Below are positions 37,653-47,992 of a stretch of DNA of 64,000 nucleotides, piece after piece. This stretch comes from an uncultured Litoreibacter sp. Its GTDB lineage: Bacteria > Pseudomonadota > Alphaproteobacteria > Rhodobacterales > Rhodobacteraceae. The stretch spans positions 62,001 to 126,000 of the forward strand of contig CANLQL010000001.1 in assembly GCA_947493265.1 (NCBI GenBank). The letters are read 5' to 3'. A program made the translations under genes and the position numbers. How positions within the stretch are numbered: position 1 is the first letter of the stretch; every line of letters begins with the position of its first letter. The notes beneath the pieces were generated by a model. The model saw only the letters and a program-made list of their open reading frames with translations. It made no database searches and was not told where the DNA came from.

Positions 37653-38999
37653 ATGGCGCAAGATCTTGCTGCATTAACGGATCGCCTTTTGAACCAAGCC
37701 CTGAAGGCCGGCGCGGATGCCGCCGACGTTCTTGCGGTTGATGGGACCTCAGTCTCAATCGATGTGTTGGACGGTCGCTTGGAGCACGCAGAACGTTCCG
37801 AGGGGATCGATCTGGGTTTGCGGGTTCTGGTCGGCCAGAAACAAGCAATCGTTTCGTCCTCCCTTTTCGATGATGCAACCCTCACAACGATGGCTGATCG
37901 TGCGGTTTCAATGGCGAAGGAAGCTCCAGAGGACCCGTATATCGGACTTGCGGATACTGCAGAGCTGGCAAGTGCACGCGATGCGTCTGGTCTGGAGCTT
38001 TTTGATCCAACCGAAGAACCGCCAGCCGCAGAACTGGAAGAAGACGCACGCCGGGCTGAAGTCGCCGCAATTTCTGTCGCAGGAATTTCAAAAGTTCAGT
38101 CCGCATCAGCAGGCTATGGTCAGCAAAGGTTGCATTTGACCGCATCCAACGGGTTTTCTGGCGGTTATCAGCGCAGCTCTCGATCAACGTCTTGCGTCGC
38201 AATCACCGGTGAAGGCACCGGGATGGAACGGGACTACTTCGGTGAAAGCCGCATCTTTCAAGCCGATCTACCGTCACCTGAATCTATTGGCCAAACCGCA
38301 GCAGAACGGACCTTAGCCCGCGCGAACGCCCGCAAACCAAAGACAGGCAGCTTTCCAGTGATGTTTGACGAACGCATCTCGGCGTCTTTGATCGGGCATC
38401 TGTTGGTGGCTATCAACGGGTCGATGATCGCACGGGGCAGTTCCTGGCTATCGGATGCAATGGGGCAGCAAGTCCTACCGACGAACATGACGATTACGGA
38501 AGATCCGCATCGTATCCGCGTTTCCGGATCGCGGCCATTCGATGGTGAAGGCCTGGCGACGAGACCGCGTCAGATCGTGAAGGATGGTATCTTGCAGACC
38601 TGGACGCTTGATCTGTCAAATGCGCGAAAACTTGGACTGGAGAGTACCGCAAATGCGTCTCGTGGGACATCTTCCGCGCCTAGTCCATCAGTGTCTAACA
38701 TTGCCCTAACGCAGGGAAATCAAAGCCAAACGGATCTTCTGAAAGATATGGGAACAGGTCTATTGGTCACGTCTATGATCGGATCTACGATCAACCCCAA
38801 TACAGGCGACTATTCTCGCGGTGCGTCAGGACTTTGGATCGAGAATGGACAGCCGCAATACGCAGTGAACGAATGTACAATCGCAGGAAATCTGCGCGAT
38901 ATGCTTGGCGGACTGGTTGCTGCGAATGACGCACGCCTTCATGTTTCGCGCGTGGTACCGAGCCTGCTTGTCGAAGGGTTGACCATTGCCGGAAGCTGA
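37653..38999 (+). CDS. pmbA: TldD/PmbA family metalloprotease regulator
   Basis: A 448-residue PmbA homologue. In E. coli TldD and PmbA form a heterodimeric metalloprotease that matures microcin B17 and degrades CcdA; PmbA lacks the HExxxH metal site, and I see none here. Typical parts are RLEHAERSEGIDLGLRV, the middle GRSFP-like block and NPNTGDYSRGASGLWIENG near the end. I start at 37653 with GGAG upstream; a GTG at 37623 is less likely. The cysQ gene begins 14 bases before its stop. Confidence 0.85.
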   Translation: MAQDLAALTDRLLNQALKAGADAADVLAVDGTSVSIDVLDGRLEHAERSEGIDLGLRVLVGQKQAIVSSSLFDDATLTTMADRAVSMAKEAPEDPYIGLADTAELASARDASGLELFDPTEEPPAAELEEDARRAEVAAISVAGISKVQSASAGYGQQRLHLTASNGFSGGYQRSSRSTSCVAITGEGTGMERDYFGESRIFQADLPSPESIGQTAAERTLARANARKPKTGSFPVMFDERISASLIGHLLVAINGSMIARGSSWLSDAMGQQVLPTNMTITEDPHRIRVSGSRPFDGEGLATRPRQIVKDGILQTWTLDLSNARKLGLESTANASRGTSSAPSPSVSNIALTQGNQSQTDLLKDMGTGLLVTSMIGSTINPNTGDYSRGASGLWIENGQPQYAVNECTIAGNLRDMLGGLVAANDARLHVSRVVPSLLVEGLTIAGS

Positions 39000-39780
39000 C
39001 GATCTGGCACTTCTGATTGACGCGGCGAAGGCATCTGGCGAAATCGCCAGAAAGTTCTTCAAAGCATCGCCAGAAACTTGGGACAAATCTGACGGTGCGG
39101 GCCCAGTGACCGAGGCAGACCTCGCCATCGACCAGATGTTGAAAGCGGAATTGAGAGCCGCGCGCCCCGACTACGGATGGCTTTCTGAAGAGACTGAAGA
39201 CACCGCCGACCGGCTGCACAAGGATCATGTCTTCATTATCGACCCGATTGACGGAACCCGGGCATTTATCGCGGGCGAAACAAGCTTTTCGCACTCGCTT
39301 GCGATCGCGCGAAATGGTCGGGTCACAAGCGCCGTCGTCTACCTTCCGATGAAGGAAAAAATGTATACTGCCAGCGCTGAAACACCATCGGAATTGAACG
39401 GCGCTCCGATTTCGACAAGTGTTCAAGATATCGACGGTGCAAGTGTGCTTGCGGCCAAATCCAACCTCCACGAAGAGTACTGGAAAGGCTCTATTCCACC
39501 AGTAAAGCGGCATTTTCGACCTTCGCTGGCTTATCGGTTGAGCTTGGTTGCAGAAGGAAAGTTTGATGCCATGCTGACGCTCCGGGATTGCTGGGAGTGG
39601 GATATTGCAGCGGGTGACCTGATTGTTCGAAATGCAGGTGGAATTGCATCTGACCGACATTCCGACGCGCTTGAGTTCAACAATCCGACACCAAAAACGC
39701 GGGGGTGTCTTGCAGCGGGGGCACAACTGCATCCTCAGGTTCAAGCACGGTTGAATCTGGGTGCGAGCAACCCATCCTAA
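38986..39780 (+). CDS. cysQ: 3'(2'),5'-bisphosphate nucleotidase CysQ-like
   Basis: A 264-residue Mg/Li-sensitive phosphatase of the inositol monophosphatase fold. Metal-site residues are seen: Glu68/69 in LSEETED, Asp86-Asp89 in DPIDGTRAF, and the C-terminal WDIAAGD. CysQ removes adenosine 3',5'-bisphosphate made in sulfate assimilation; a plain inositol phosphatase is the alternative. The start is TTG, with AAGGG seven bases upstream, inside the end of pmbA. Confidence 0.85.
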   Translation: MPEADDLALLIDAAKASGEIARKFFKASPETWDKSDGAGPVTEADLAIDQMLKAELRAARPDYGWLSEETEDTADRLHKDHVFIIDPIDGTRAFIAGETSFSHSLAIARNGRVTSAVVYLPMKEKMYTASAETPSELNGAPISTSVQDIDGASVLAAKSNLHEEYWKGSIPPVKRHFRPSLAYRLSLVAEGKFDAMLTLRDCWEWDIAAGDLIVRNAGGIASDRHSDALEFNNPTPKTRGCLAAGAQLHPQVQARLNLGASNPS

Positions 39781-39862
39781 TTTCGCCGATAACGTTAACC
39801 ACCCTGTTGCCGAGCAGCAATCTGGCTTAACATCCGCGCAACCTTAAATTCGGAGTTTTCTC

Positions 39863-40108
39863 ATGACCCAACGACTTCACCTTGTTTTTGGCGGCGAACT
39901 TGTCGATCCGACAAAGAATGCGTTCAAGAATGTCGATGACATCCATATTGTCGGAATGTTTCCCGACTACGATTCCGCTTACAATGCCTGGAAAAGCGAA
40001 GCTCAGCGCACGGTTGATAATGCGCATATGAGGTATTTTATCGCGCATATTCATCGTTTGCGGGACGAAGAAGCCGCGGCAAGCCCAACAGAAGAGTTGG
40101 ACAACTAA
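39863..40108 (+). CDS. DUF4170 family protein
   Basis: An 81-residue protein matching DUF4170, with LVFGGELVDPTK near the start and GMFPDYDSAYNAWKSEAQRT followed by AHMRYFIAHIHRL. No function is known. It lies between cysQ and waaA, a position conserved in Rhodobacteraceae, which suggests a link to lipopolysaccharide synthesis. GGAG precedes the ATG at the usual distance. Confidence 0.85.
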   Translation: MTQRLHLVFGGELVDPTKNAFKNVDDIHIVGMFPDYDSAYNAWKSEAQRTVDNAHMRYFIAHIHRLRDEEAAASPTEELDN

Positions 40109-40128
40109 ACACCGGCGGGCTGAACTCA

Positions 40129-41418
40129 ATGGGACATTCGTTAGGCCTTGCGCTCTATCTGGCGTTGTCAAAGCGGCTCACGACGTTTGCCGACAAGACA
40201 CTGGACCGAAGGCTAAAGGCGGGCAAAGAAGACGCTCAGCGGATCGGCGAACGTCGCGGGATCGCCTCTGAGCCGCGTCCCGATGGACCATTGGTGTGGT
40301 TCCACGCCGCAAGCGTTGGCGAGTCGCTGTCATTGATGGAGCTGGTTGAACAGCTGATCGAAGAGCGCCCGGAAATCTACGTGCTGATGACCACGGGTAC
40401 GAAAAGTTCTGCTGAGTTGATGGCCAAGCGGTTGCCGGATCAGTGCATCCATCAGTTTATCCCCGTCGATGCCGCCCCATTTGTCGAGGCGTTTCTGGAT
40501 CATTGGAAACCAGATTTGGCCGTCTGGACAGAAAGCGAGCTTTGGCCGAACTTGATTGTCCAAACCCACGATCGCGCAATTCCGATGGTACTGCTGAATG
40601 CGCGTATGTCTCTGAAATCTCATCAGAATTGGCGATGGATACCGGCGTTTTCAGGGTCGCTCCTAAATAGGTTCGACCACATTCTTGTGCAGGACCCAAA
40701 CACAGCCTTCTACCTCAAGCGGCTTGGGGCATCGCCTTGGCGGGTCAGAATAAATGGGTCTTTGAAACAGACAACTGGCGCGCTGCCGCATAACGAAGAC
40801 GAACGAATGCGCATGGCCAGAATTTTGGACAACCGACCCGTTTGGCTTGCGGCCAGCACCCATGATCCCGAGGAAATGATCGCTGCAGAAGCCCATAAGG
40901 CGGCGCGCCGCGCGGCACCTCGATTGATGCTGATCATAGCCCCGCGCCACCCCGAACGTGGTCCAGCGATTGCCGACGCGCTTAGAAAAGAAGGCTGGAA
41001 GGTCGCGTTGCGATCCGGGGATGAAGAACCGGAAGCGAATATCGAGATCTATGTTGCCGATACTTTGGGGGAAATGGGCCTGTGGTATCGCCTGGCCCCA
41101 ATTAGTTTCGTCGGAGGGTCAATCGCTCCGATAGGTGGCCACAACCCGTTTGAACCCGCTGCATTGGGATCATCGATCCTCCACGGGCCCCATGTTGTCA
41201 GTGCAAAAGAAGTCTACGAACGGCTTGATGAGGCCGGCGGTGCCAAACAAGTGGATGACGCGGAATATTTGGCTGCTGGTGTGATAGAGTTGTTGGAGCC
41301 GCAAAGGGCAGCGCAATTTGCACATGCCGCTTGGGAGGTAAGCTCCACCGGGTCTGAGGCTACAGAAAACGCGCTGGTTCTGCTGGTCGATATCCTTGAT
41401 CGCACGGGAAAAACCTGA
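40129..41418 (+). CDS. waaA: 3-deoxy-D-manno-octulosonic acid transferase
   Basis: Adds Kdo from CMP-Kdo to lipid A precursor at the inner membrane. The 429-residue protein has the GT-B fold pattern of WaaA/KdtA: WFHAASVGE, where Glu is the catalytic base, LMTTGTKSSAEL, WTESELWPN, and the C-terminal SFVGGSIAPIGGHNPFEPA. An N-terminal hydrophobic segment anchors it. lpxK starts on its stop codon (TGATG), giving a Kdo-lipid A pair. Confidence 0.93.
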   Translation: MGHSLGLALYLALSKRLTTFADKTLDRRLKAGKEDAQRIGERRGIASEPRPDGPLVWFHAASVGESLSLMELVEQLIEERPEIYVLMTTGTKSSAELMAKRLPDQCIHQFIPVDAAPFVEAFLDHWKPDLAVWTESELWPNLIVQTHDRAIPMVLLNARMSLKSHQNWRWIPAFSGSLLNRFDHILVQDPNTAFYLKRLGASPWRVRINGSLKQTTGALPHNEDERMRMARILDNRPVWLAASTHDPEEMIAAEAHKAARRAAPRLMLIIAPRHPERGPAIADALRKEGWKVALRSGDEEPEANIEIYVADTLGEMGLWYRLAPISFVGGSIAPIGGHNPFEPAALGSSILHGPHVVSAKEVYERLDEAGGAKQVDDAEYLAAGVIELLEPQRAAQFAHAAWEVSSTGSEATENALVLLVDILDRTGKT

Positions 41419-42404
41419 TGCAGGCCCCGGAATTTTGGCATCGCCCCGCAGGGCTGTTGGCCAAAGTGCTTTCCCCGCTTGGGGCAATCTACGGATTTGC
41501 GACAGCACGGCGACTGGCGTCCGGAACCCCTGAAAAACTGTCTGTGCCTGTGATCTGCGTCGGGAATTTCAACGCAGGTGGGACAGGAAAAACACCGACC
41601 GTTATTGCGATTGCTGAACGCCTGAATGCACGCGGACTGACCCCGCATGTCGTCTCTCGGGGGTATGGCGGATCTATGGAAGGCCCGGTGCGCGTGCGGG
41701 AAACCGATCATACTGCCGCGGAGGTTGGGGATGAACCCTTGCTTGTTTCCGCGTTTTGTCCCGTTTGGGTTTCAAAAGATCGCAAGGAGGGCGCGCAGCA
41801 AGCAATCGCTGCCGGGGCCGATGTTATCTTGCTGGATGATGGCTTCCAGAACCCTGCGATCGCTAAAGATGTGTCTATCGTCGTCGTTGATGCGGTTCAG
41901 GGCTTCGGCAACGGCTATGTTTTGCCTGCCGGACCATTGCGTGAGCCCGTTAAAACGGGGCTGAAGCGTGCGGATTTGGTTTTGTCGATTGGACCAGAAA
42001 AAGCCCAGAAGTCTTTTCGGGAACGCTGGGGGAAACTGATCACCTGCGCGCATCTTTCCGCTAGGTTAGAGCCTTTGCAGACCGGGATGGACTGGTCGGG
42101 AACACGCGTGTTTGCGTTTGCCGGGATCGGTAATCCGAACAAATTCTTTGCGACGCTTCGCGACCTTGGCGCTGACATCGCGAAATCAGAATCCCTTGAT
42201 GATCATCAACCGCTTTCTCAAAGCCTGATGGCGCGCATCACGGGGGAGGCAAAGATGCTCAACGCGCAGTTGGTCACCACAGAAAAAGACGCTATACGAC
42301 TGCCGCCTGAACTGCGGGCCACCGTCATGACGTTGCCAGTGAGATTGGTGATCCAGGACTGGGACGCCCTGGACCAGAAATTCGATCAGCTGTTTGGCAA
42401 TTAA
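41418..42404 (+). CDS. lpxK: Tetraacyldisaccharide 4'-kinase
   Basis: Phosphorylates the 4' position of lipid A disaccharide at the inner membrane. The 328-residue protein has the Walker A NAGGTGKTPT (residues 52-61), SRGYGG and the LLDDGFQNP motif of the LpxK family. It follows waaA with a one-base overlap. Its 3' end overlaps the dsbA-like gene on the other strand by four bases. Confidence 0.94.
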   Translation: MQAPEFWHRPAGLLAKVLSPLGAIYGFATARRLASGTPEKLSVPVICVGNFNAGGTGKTPTVIAIAERLNARGLTPHVVSRGYGGSMEGPVRVRETDHTAAEVGDEPLLVSAFCPVWVSKDRKEGAQQAIAAGADVILLDDGFQNPAIAKDVSIVVVDAVQGFGNGYVLPAGPLREPVKTGLKRADLVLSIGPEKAQKSFRERWGKLITCAHLSARLEPLQTGMDWSGTRVFAFAGIGNPNKFFATLRDLGADIAKSESLDDHQPLSQSLMARITGEAKMLNAQLVTTEKDAIRLPPELRATVMTLPVRLVIQDWDALDQKFDQLFGN

Positions 42405-43060
42405 AGGGCCGCGTCGATGATTTCCTTCATGTCGGCATAAGACATGTTGGAATGTGTGGTGCCATTAATCACAAAAGACGGCGTCGCGCGAATACCGTCG
42501 GCCTCCGCGTTTTGCTGATACAATGCATTCAGCGCCTCGGCCTTGTTGGCATCGGTCATGCAGGCATCCAGTGTTTCATCATCCATGCCGGACAAACGCC
42601 CCATCTTCTTCAAATTCTCTGCAATCTGTACCGGTTCACCTTGGGTCCATGTGCTTTGATTCTCATAAATCAGATCGACAAGGCCAAAGTAACGGTCTGG
42701 ACCACCGCACCGCGCCATCATACCAGCCCAAAGCCCATAGCGGTCGAAATAGACTTCGCGATAAACGAATTTCACCTTCCCGGTGTCGATATAGTCAGCC
42801 TTCAACTGCTTGAACGCATTCTCGTGAAAACTGCGGCAATGCGGACAGGTGAACGATGCATATTCCACAATTGTGACAGGTGCATCGTCGCTGCCCAACG
42901 TCATTTCAACAACGCTGGACGTGTCGACATCTGACGCACCTTCTGACGATTCTGTTGCCGCTATCGGGGTTTCAGGCGCTTGGGACGGGCTAAGATACAT
43001 AAATGCGCCGACAGCGACGACGACTGCAAAGAGGCCTGCAATAAGTAGATTTCGGTTCAT
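42401..43060 (-). CDS. DsbA-family thiol oxidoreductase
   Basis: A 219-residue membrane-anchored or secreted thioredoxin-like protein. Residues 5-22 are a hydrophobic segment; the active pair is Cys72-Cys75 in TCPHCRSF; the cis-Pro loop is RATPSFVINGT. It resembles DsbA/BdbD-type oxidases that introduce disulfides in exported proteins. A second Cys pair (MARCGG and DACMTD) may be structural. Its ATG shares a base with the TGA of the DUF721 gene upstream. Confidence 0.87.
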   Translation of the reverse strand: MNRNLLIAGLFAVVVAVGAFMYLSPSQAPETPIAATESSEGASDVDTSSVVEMTLGSDDAPVTIVEYASFTCPHCRSFHENAFKQLKADYIDTGKVKFVYREVYFDRYGLWAGMMARCGGPDRYFGLVDLIYENQSTWTQGEPVQIAENLKKMGRLSGMDDETLDACMTDANKAEALNALYQQNAEADGIRATPSFVINGTTHSNMSYADMKEIIDAAL

Positions 43061-43608
43061 CAGGTCTGTCCTTTAGGTTTCGTATCGCGGGTCAGAACAT
43101 TCTGACCCAGTGTTTCAAGCGCGCGGCGAAGGTCGGTGTCTTGTACGTTTTCCGCAGCTTGCGCGCATTTCGCATGGATTTCGCGGCTCACAGGTGGTTT
43201 TGCGTCCGCAGGTTTGTGATCAAACGTCGCTTGCCCTTCGGCGAAGCCATCGGGGGCCGTTTGCGTGATACGGACGCGGCTGATGGCACTGTAGCCATAA
43301 CAAGCATTCACCCTTTCACGAATCTTGGGCAGTTGCGTTTGTAAGATCGGGGCATTTGGTCCCGTTGTCAGAACCGTCAGGGTCGCACCAAACCCTTCAC
43401 GTGTGTATCCCACTTTCAAGGGACGTGCGATATCTGCAAGATCAGGTCCGACAATTTCGGTCCAATGGGTAAGAAGCCGCATCACCGCAAATCCACGTTT
43501 CTCACCGGCTGTGCGGATGTTTTTCTCGATCAGACCTGACATAGCGGCAAAGCCCCGCGCACGGCGAGGCGCGTTTTGCGCTTGAATGGCAGGGGGCTTG
43601 CGGGCCAT
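43060..43608 (-). CDS. DUF721 (DciA-like) protein
   Basis: A 182-residue DUF721 protein. Relatives include DciA, a replication helicase loader partner found in bacteria without DnaC; whether this protein acts so is inference. The conserved centre is LTHWTEIVGPDLADIARPLKV followed by ILQTQLPKIRERVNACYGY. I start at 43608, with GAGGAG upstream, giving MARKPPAIQ. It is divergent from mutY and coupled to the dsbA-like gene. Confidence 0.8.
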   Translation of the reverse strand: MARKPPAIQAQNAPRRARGFAAMSGLIEKNIRTAGEKRGFAVMRLLTHWTEIVGPDLADIARPLKVGYTREGFGATLTVLTTGPNAPILQTQLPKIRERVNACYGYSAISRVRITQTAPDGFAEGQATFDHKPADAKPPVSREIHAKCAQAAENVQDTDLRRALETLGQNVLTRDTKPKGQT

Positions 43609-43706
43609 GTCACTCCTCAAAGAGAAAACGATCATCTTTAGGATGCCCATTGTACCGTCAGCAGGCAGCAGCACCAGCCCTCAATGCTGGAAAAGGAGCT
43701 TAAAAA

Positions 43707-44765
43707 TTGCGTGATAACACCGCAGCCACAGAGCTTTTGACCTGGTACGACAAGCACGCACGGGACATGCCCTGGCGTATCTCACCAAAAGATCGCAAGG
43801 CGGGCATTCGCCCGGACCCCTATCGGGTTTGGTTGTCTGAGGTCATGTTGCAGCAAACAACCGTCGCGGCTGTGCGCAGTTATTTCGAAACTTTCACCAA
43901 GCTGTGGCCGCGCGTTCAGGACCTGGCGGCGGCTTCAGATCCTGACGTAATGGCTGCTTGGGCAGGGTTAGGCTACTATGCAAGGGCCCGTAATCTTCTG
44001 AAATGTGCACGCGTCATCTCACAGGAATTGAACGGTGTTTTCCCCAATAACAGGGTCGATCTTCAAGCACTTCCTGGAATTGGGCCATACACATCTGCAG
44101 CGATTTCTGCGATCGCCTACGATCTTCCTGAGACGGTTGTCGATGGGAATGTTGAACGTGTAATGTCCCGGGTTCACGCGGTCGAAACACCCTTGCCCAA
44201 AGCAAAGTCGGGACTGACCGCATTGGCTGAAAACTATACGCCCAAGACGCGGGCCGGTGACTATGCGCAGGCGGTAATGGACTTGGGCGCTACGATCTGT
44301 ACGCCCAGAAAACCCACCTGTTCGCTGTGCCCTTGGATGGATATCTGTGCGGCGTTTCGCCTTGGAACCCCAGAGGCTTTTCCGAAGAAAGAACCTAAAA
44401 AGGCCAAACCCGTCCGTCGCGGCGTTGCCTATGTAGCAAAACGAAATGATGGGGCGTGGTTGCTGGAACGACGGCCGGCAAAAGGTTTGCTTGGCGGAAT
44501 GTTGGGCTGGCCCGGATCTAATTGGTCAGATGCGCCGGAACCCAATCCGCCTTTCGATGCAAACTGGACGCCAAGCGACGTTGAGGTGCGCCACACATTT
44601 ACGCATTTCCACTTGGTCCTGTCTGTTCAAACGGCCACAACGGACGGGAGCGAAAATCCTGAAACCGGAGAGTTCTTGCCAGCCTCAGCATTTCGCCCGA
44701 CTGATCTTCCAACTGTGATGCGTAAGGTATTTGACGTTGCGCGCGATAGCCTCGAATCCGATTGA
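43707..44765 (+). CDS. mutY: A/G-specific adenine glycosylase
   Basis: Removes adenine mispaired with 8-oxoguanine. The 352-residue protein has Glu45 in LSEVMLQQTT, which is the catalytic acid, the helix-hairpin-helix LPGIGPYTSAA with Asp in VVDGNVERV, the FeS cluster cysteines CTPRKPTCSLCPWMDIC, and a NUDIX-like C-terminus reading 8-oxoG. The start is TTG at 43707 with GGAG seven bases upstream. Confidence 0.94.
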   Translation: MRDNTAATELLTWYDKHARDMPWRISPKDRKAGIRPDPYRVWLSEVMLQQTTVAAVRSYFETFTKLWPRVQDLAAASDPDVMAAWAGLGYYARARNLLKCARVISQELNGVFPNNRVDLQALPGIGPYTSAAISAIAYDLPETVVDGNVERVMSRVHAVETPLPKAKSGLTALAENYTPKTRAGDYAQAVMDLGATICTPRKPTCSLCPWMDICAAFRLGTPEAFPKKEPKKAKPVRRGVAYVAKRNDGAWLLERRPAKGLLGGMLGWPGSNWSDAPEPNPPFDANWTPSDVEVRHTFTHFHLVLSVQTATTDGSENPETGEFLPASAFRPTDLPTVMRKVFDVARDSLESD

Positions 44766-44815
44766 GCCTTCGTGGCGTGCAGATTAGCATCTTGGGCAAT
44801 CAAAGGATTTGACCG

Positions 44816-45937
44816 ATGGCTGATACAAAGACTGCCCACCCTGCACCATTTTTCCTATCTCTGGGACTACTCGCCGTTGTTTTGTTTGCGATGATGCAAG
44901 GCGGCTGGTGGCTGGCCTTGATCCCGTTTAGCAGTTGGATCTTGTTTTCAATCCTAGACAGCCTGATTGGGACGAACCCGGTCAATCCAGACCCTGAAAC
45001 ACCAGATGCGGACCTATTCTGGCACAAGCTTGTCGTCATCGGATGGTTCCCGCTGCAATTTCTGGTCATCTTTGGCGCGATTTTTTACGTCACGCAAACG
45101 GATGCGATGGATAAGTCAGAAGCGTTCTGGCTATTTTTTGGCATCGGAGTTCTGACCGGCACTATCGGCATCGTTTATGCACATGAGCTTATGCATCAGA
45201 AAAACCGGCTGGAGCGTTGGATGGCTGATCTTCTGCTGGCATCGGTTCTTTACAGCCACTTCCGCAGCGAGCACCTTTTGGTCCATCACCGCTATGTCGG
45301 AACGCCGCGTGACGCTGTCACGGCACGGTACAATGAAAGCTTCTACCGGTTCTTTCCCCGGGTCTTGTCCGAAAGCCTGACCTCTTCCTGGACTGCGGAG
45401 GCAGATCTACAAGCGCGCAAAAACAAGAGCCCGTTCAATCTTCAGAACCCGTTTGCAAAATACCTCGCGCTGCAAACCGGCATGCTTATCTTGGCATTTG
45501 TGATCGGCGGCTGGGTTGGCGTCGCACTTTTCTGTTGGCAAGCCTTCGTTGCCATCTGGCAGTTGGAGTTGGTCAACTATCTGGAACACTATGGCCTGAC
45601 CCGTAAGCATCTGGGCAACGGGAAGTACGAGCACGTTCAGCCACGTCATTCATGGAATTCAGATCAGCGTGCGTCCAATTGGTTGCTGATCAATCTGCAG
45701 CGTCACTCAGACCACCACTACAAACCTGATCGACGCTATCCATTGTTGCAGACCTATGGTTCCAGCGATGCGCCCCAGCTTCCATATGGCTATCCATTGA
45801 TGACGATGCTTGCGATGGTTCCGCCGGTATTCCGAAAAATCATGAACCCGCGTGTCCGCAAATGGCACGCAATGTATTATCCAGAAATCACGGATTGGGG
45901 TCCTTACAAAACGGCCTCAAATCCAATGCCGCGGTAA
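44816..45937 (+). CDS. alkB: Alkane 1-monooxygenase (AlkB family)
   Basis: Membrane-bound diiron enzyme that hydroxylates terminal carbons of medium or long n-alkanes with rubredoxin as electron donor. The 373-residue protein has about six membrane segments and the histidine boxes HELMH (123-127), HLLVHH (153-158) and NYLEHYG, LQRHSDHH (about 297-302). AAAGGA precedes the ATG. No rubredoxin or reductase gene is nearby, so electrons must come from elsewhere. It is an isolated gene between mutY and ccrM. Confidence 0.88.
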   Translation: MADTKTAHPAPFFLSLGLLAVVLFAMMQGGWWLALIPFSSWILFSILDSLIGTNPVNPDPETPDADLFWHKLVVIGWFPLQFLVIFGAIFYVTQTDAMDKSEAFWLFFGIGVLTGTIGIVYAHELMHQKNRLERWMADLLLASVLYSHFRSEHLLVHHRYVGTPRDAVTARYNESFYRFFPRVLSESLTSSWTAEADLQARKNKSPFNLQNPFAKYLALQTGMLILAFVIGGWVGVALFCWQAFVAIWQLELVNYLEHYGLTRKHLGNGKYEHVQPRHSWNSDQRASNWLLINLQRHSDHHYKPDRRYPLLQTYGSSDAPQLPYGYPLMTMLAMVPPVFRKIMNPRVRKWHAMYYPEITDWGPYKTASNPMPR

Positions 45938-45946
45938 GCGTTAGGC

Positions 45947-45982
45947 AAAAAAATGCCCCGCCACTTGGGTGTAGACGGGGCA
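45947..45982 (-). terminator. Intrinsic terminator of ccrM
   Basis: On the minus strand TGCCCCG, a 15-base loop, CGGGGCA, then T7 (45947-45953). It lies about 65 bases after the ccrM stop codon and may also slow readthrough from alkB. Confidence 0.78.
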
Positions 45983-46046
45983 GTTATTGTGCATACGGAT
46001 CGATCCACTTGGAAAGGCCGCAGGCACAGGCGGTAATCTTGGAAAG

Positions 46047-47195
<1,149 letters not shown>

Positions 47196-47202
47196 TCAAG
47201 AT

Positions 47203-47241
47203 GAGTCAAAGCTGATTCGGGGTCAAATTCTTTTTTGAATC
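47203..47241. promoter_or_regulatory. Cluster of three GANTC sites upstream of ccrM
   Basis: GAGTC (47203-47207), GATTC (47214-47218) and GAATC (47237-47241) lie within 39 bases in the gap between rnhB and ccrM. In Caulobacter the ccrM promoter carries such sites and its activity depends on their methylation state. Self-control by the gene's own product is plausible here. Confidence 0.6.
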
Positions 47242-47254
47242 AATCACTTAGAAA

Positions 47255-47875
47255 TTAGGCTTGATACAAGATGTTGTGTACCGGTCGAAACGAGACACGA
47301 TGGTGTGGGGTCACCCCCTGTTCGACCAGTGCAGAAATGTGACGCTTTGTCGGATAACCCATGTTGCTTTCCCAGCCATAGCCGGGATGCTGTTGCGCCA
47401 AATCCACCATCAGCCGGTCACGCGTCACTTTCGCAAGGATCGAGGCGGCCGCGATCGACAGAGATCTACCGTCACCTTTGACAATCGCGATAGCCGGGCA
47501 GTCCAGATCTTTCGGGATCTTGTTACCGTCGATCAATGCGTGATCAACGTGGCCCAGCGCTTGAACAGCGCGGGTCATCGCAAGATGGGAGGCGTGAAAA
47601 ATGTTCAGCTTATCAATCTCGGCGACGCTGGCTTCGGCGATTGCATATCGGGCGGTGGCCATGATCTGGCCAAATAAATCTTCCCTCCGCGTTGCACTGA
47701 GCTTTTTGGAATCGTTCAGTCCGTCAGGAATATTGTCGGGGTCAAGAATGACAGCCGCTGCGGTGACAGGCCCTGCAAGCGGTCCGCGCCCAACTTCGTC
47801 CACGCCTGCGATCTGGACAAAGCCTTGCCTAAGGAGATCGGATTCGAAGCTGAAGTCAGGGCCGGGTTTGGACAT
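47255..47875 (-). CDS. rnhB: Ribonuclease HII
   Basis: Removes RNA from RNA-DNA hybrids and single ribonucleotides from DNA. The 206-residue protein has [12 protein letters not shown], where the first Asp-Glu bind metal, LNDSKKL, the ALIDGNK aspartate and the terminal [14 protein letters not shown] start at 47875, giving AGGTGGGT upstream; the longer frame adds 19 unlikely residues. It ends 107 bases before ccrM, with the GANTC cluster between them. Confidence 0.93.
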   Translation of the reverse strand: MSKPGPDFSFESDLLRQGFVQIAGVDEVGRGPLAGPVTAAAVILDPDNIPDGLNDSKKLSATRREDLFGQIMATARYAIAEASVAEIDKLNIFHASHLAMTRAVQALGHVDHALIDGNKIPKDLDCPAIAIVKGDGRSLSIAAASILAKVTRDRLMVDLAQQHPGYGWESNMGYPTKRHISALVEQGVTPHHRVSFRPVHNILYQA

Positions 47876-47929
47876 ACCCACCTTGAAACCCGCCAGCGCA
47901 AAATTGGCAAGAGGGCGGCACGCGGTAGA

Positions 47930-47961
47930 CAAAAAAGAAAGGGGCGGTCACGACCCGCCCC
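47930..47961 (-). terminator. Intrinsic terminator of the basic secreted protein gene
   Basis: On the minus strand GGGGCGG, 7-base loop, CCGCCCC, then TTTCTTTTTTG. It follows the stop codon of the 47993-48442 gene by about 30 bases and separates it from rnhB. Confidence 0.88.
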
Positions 47962-47992
47962 CGTTAAAGGTACTCGTTAACTTTTGAACTTG

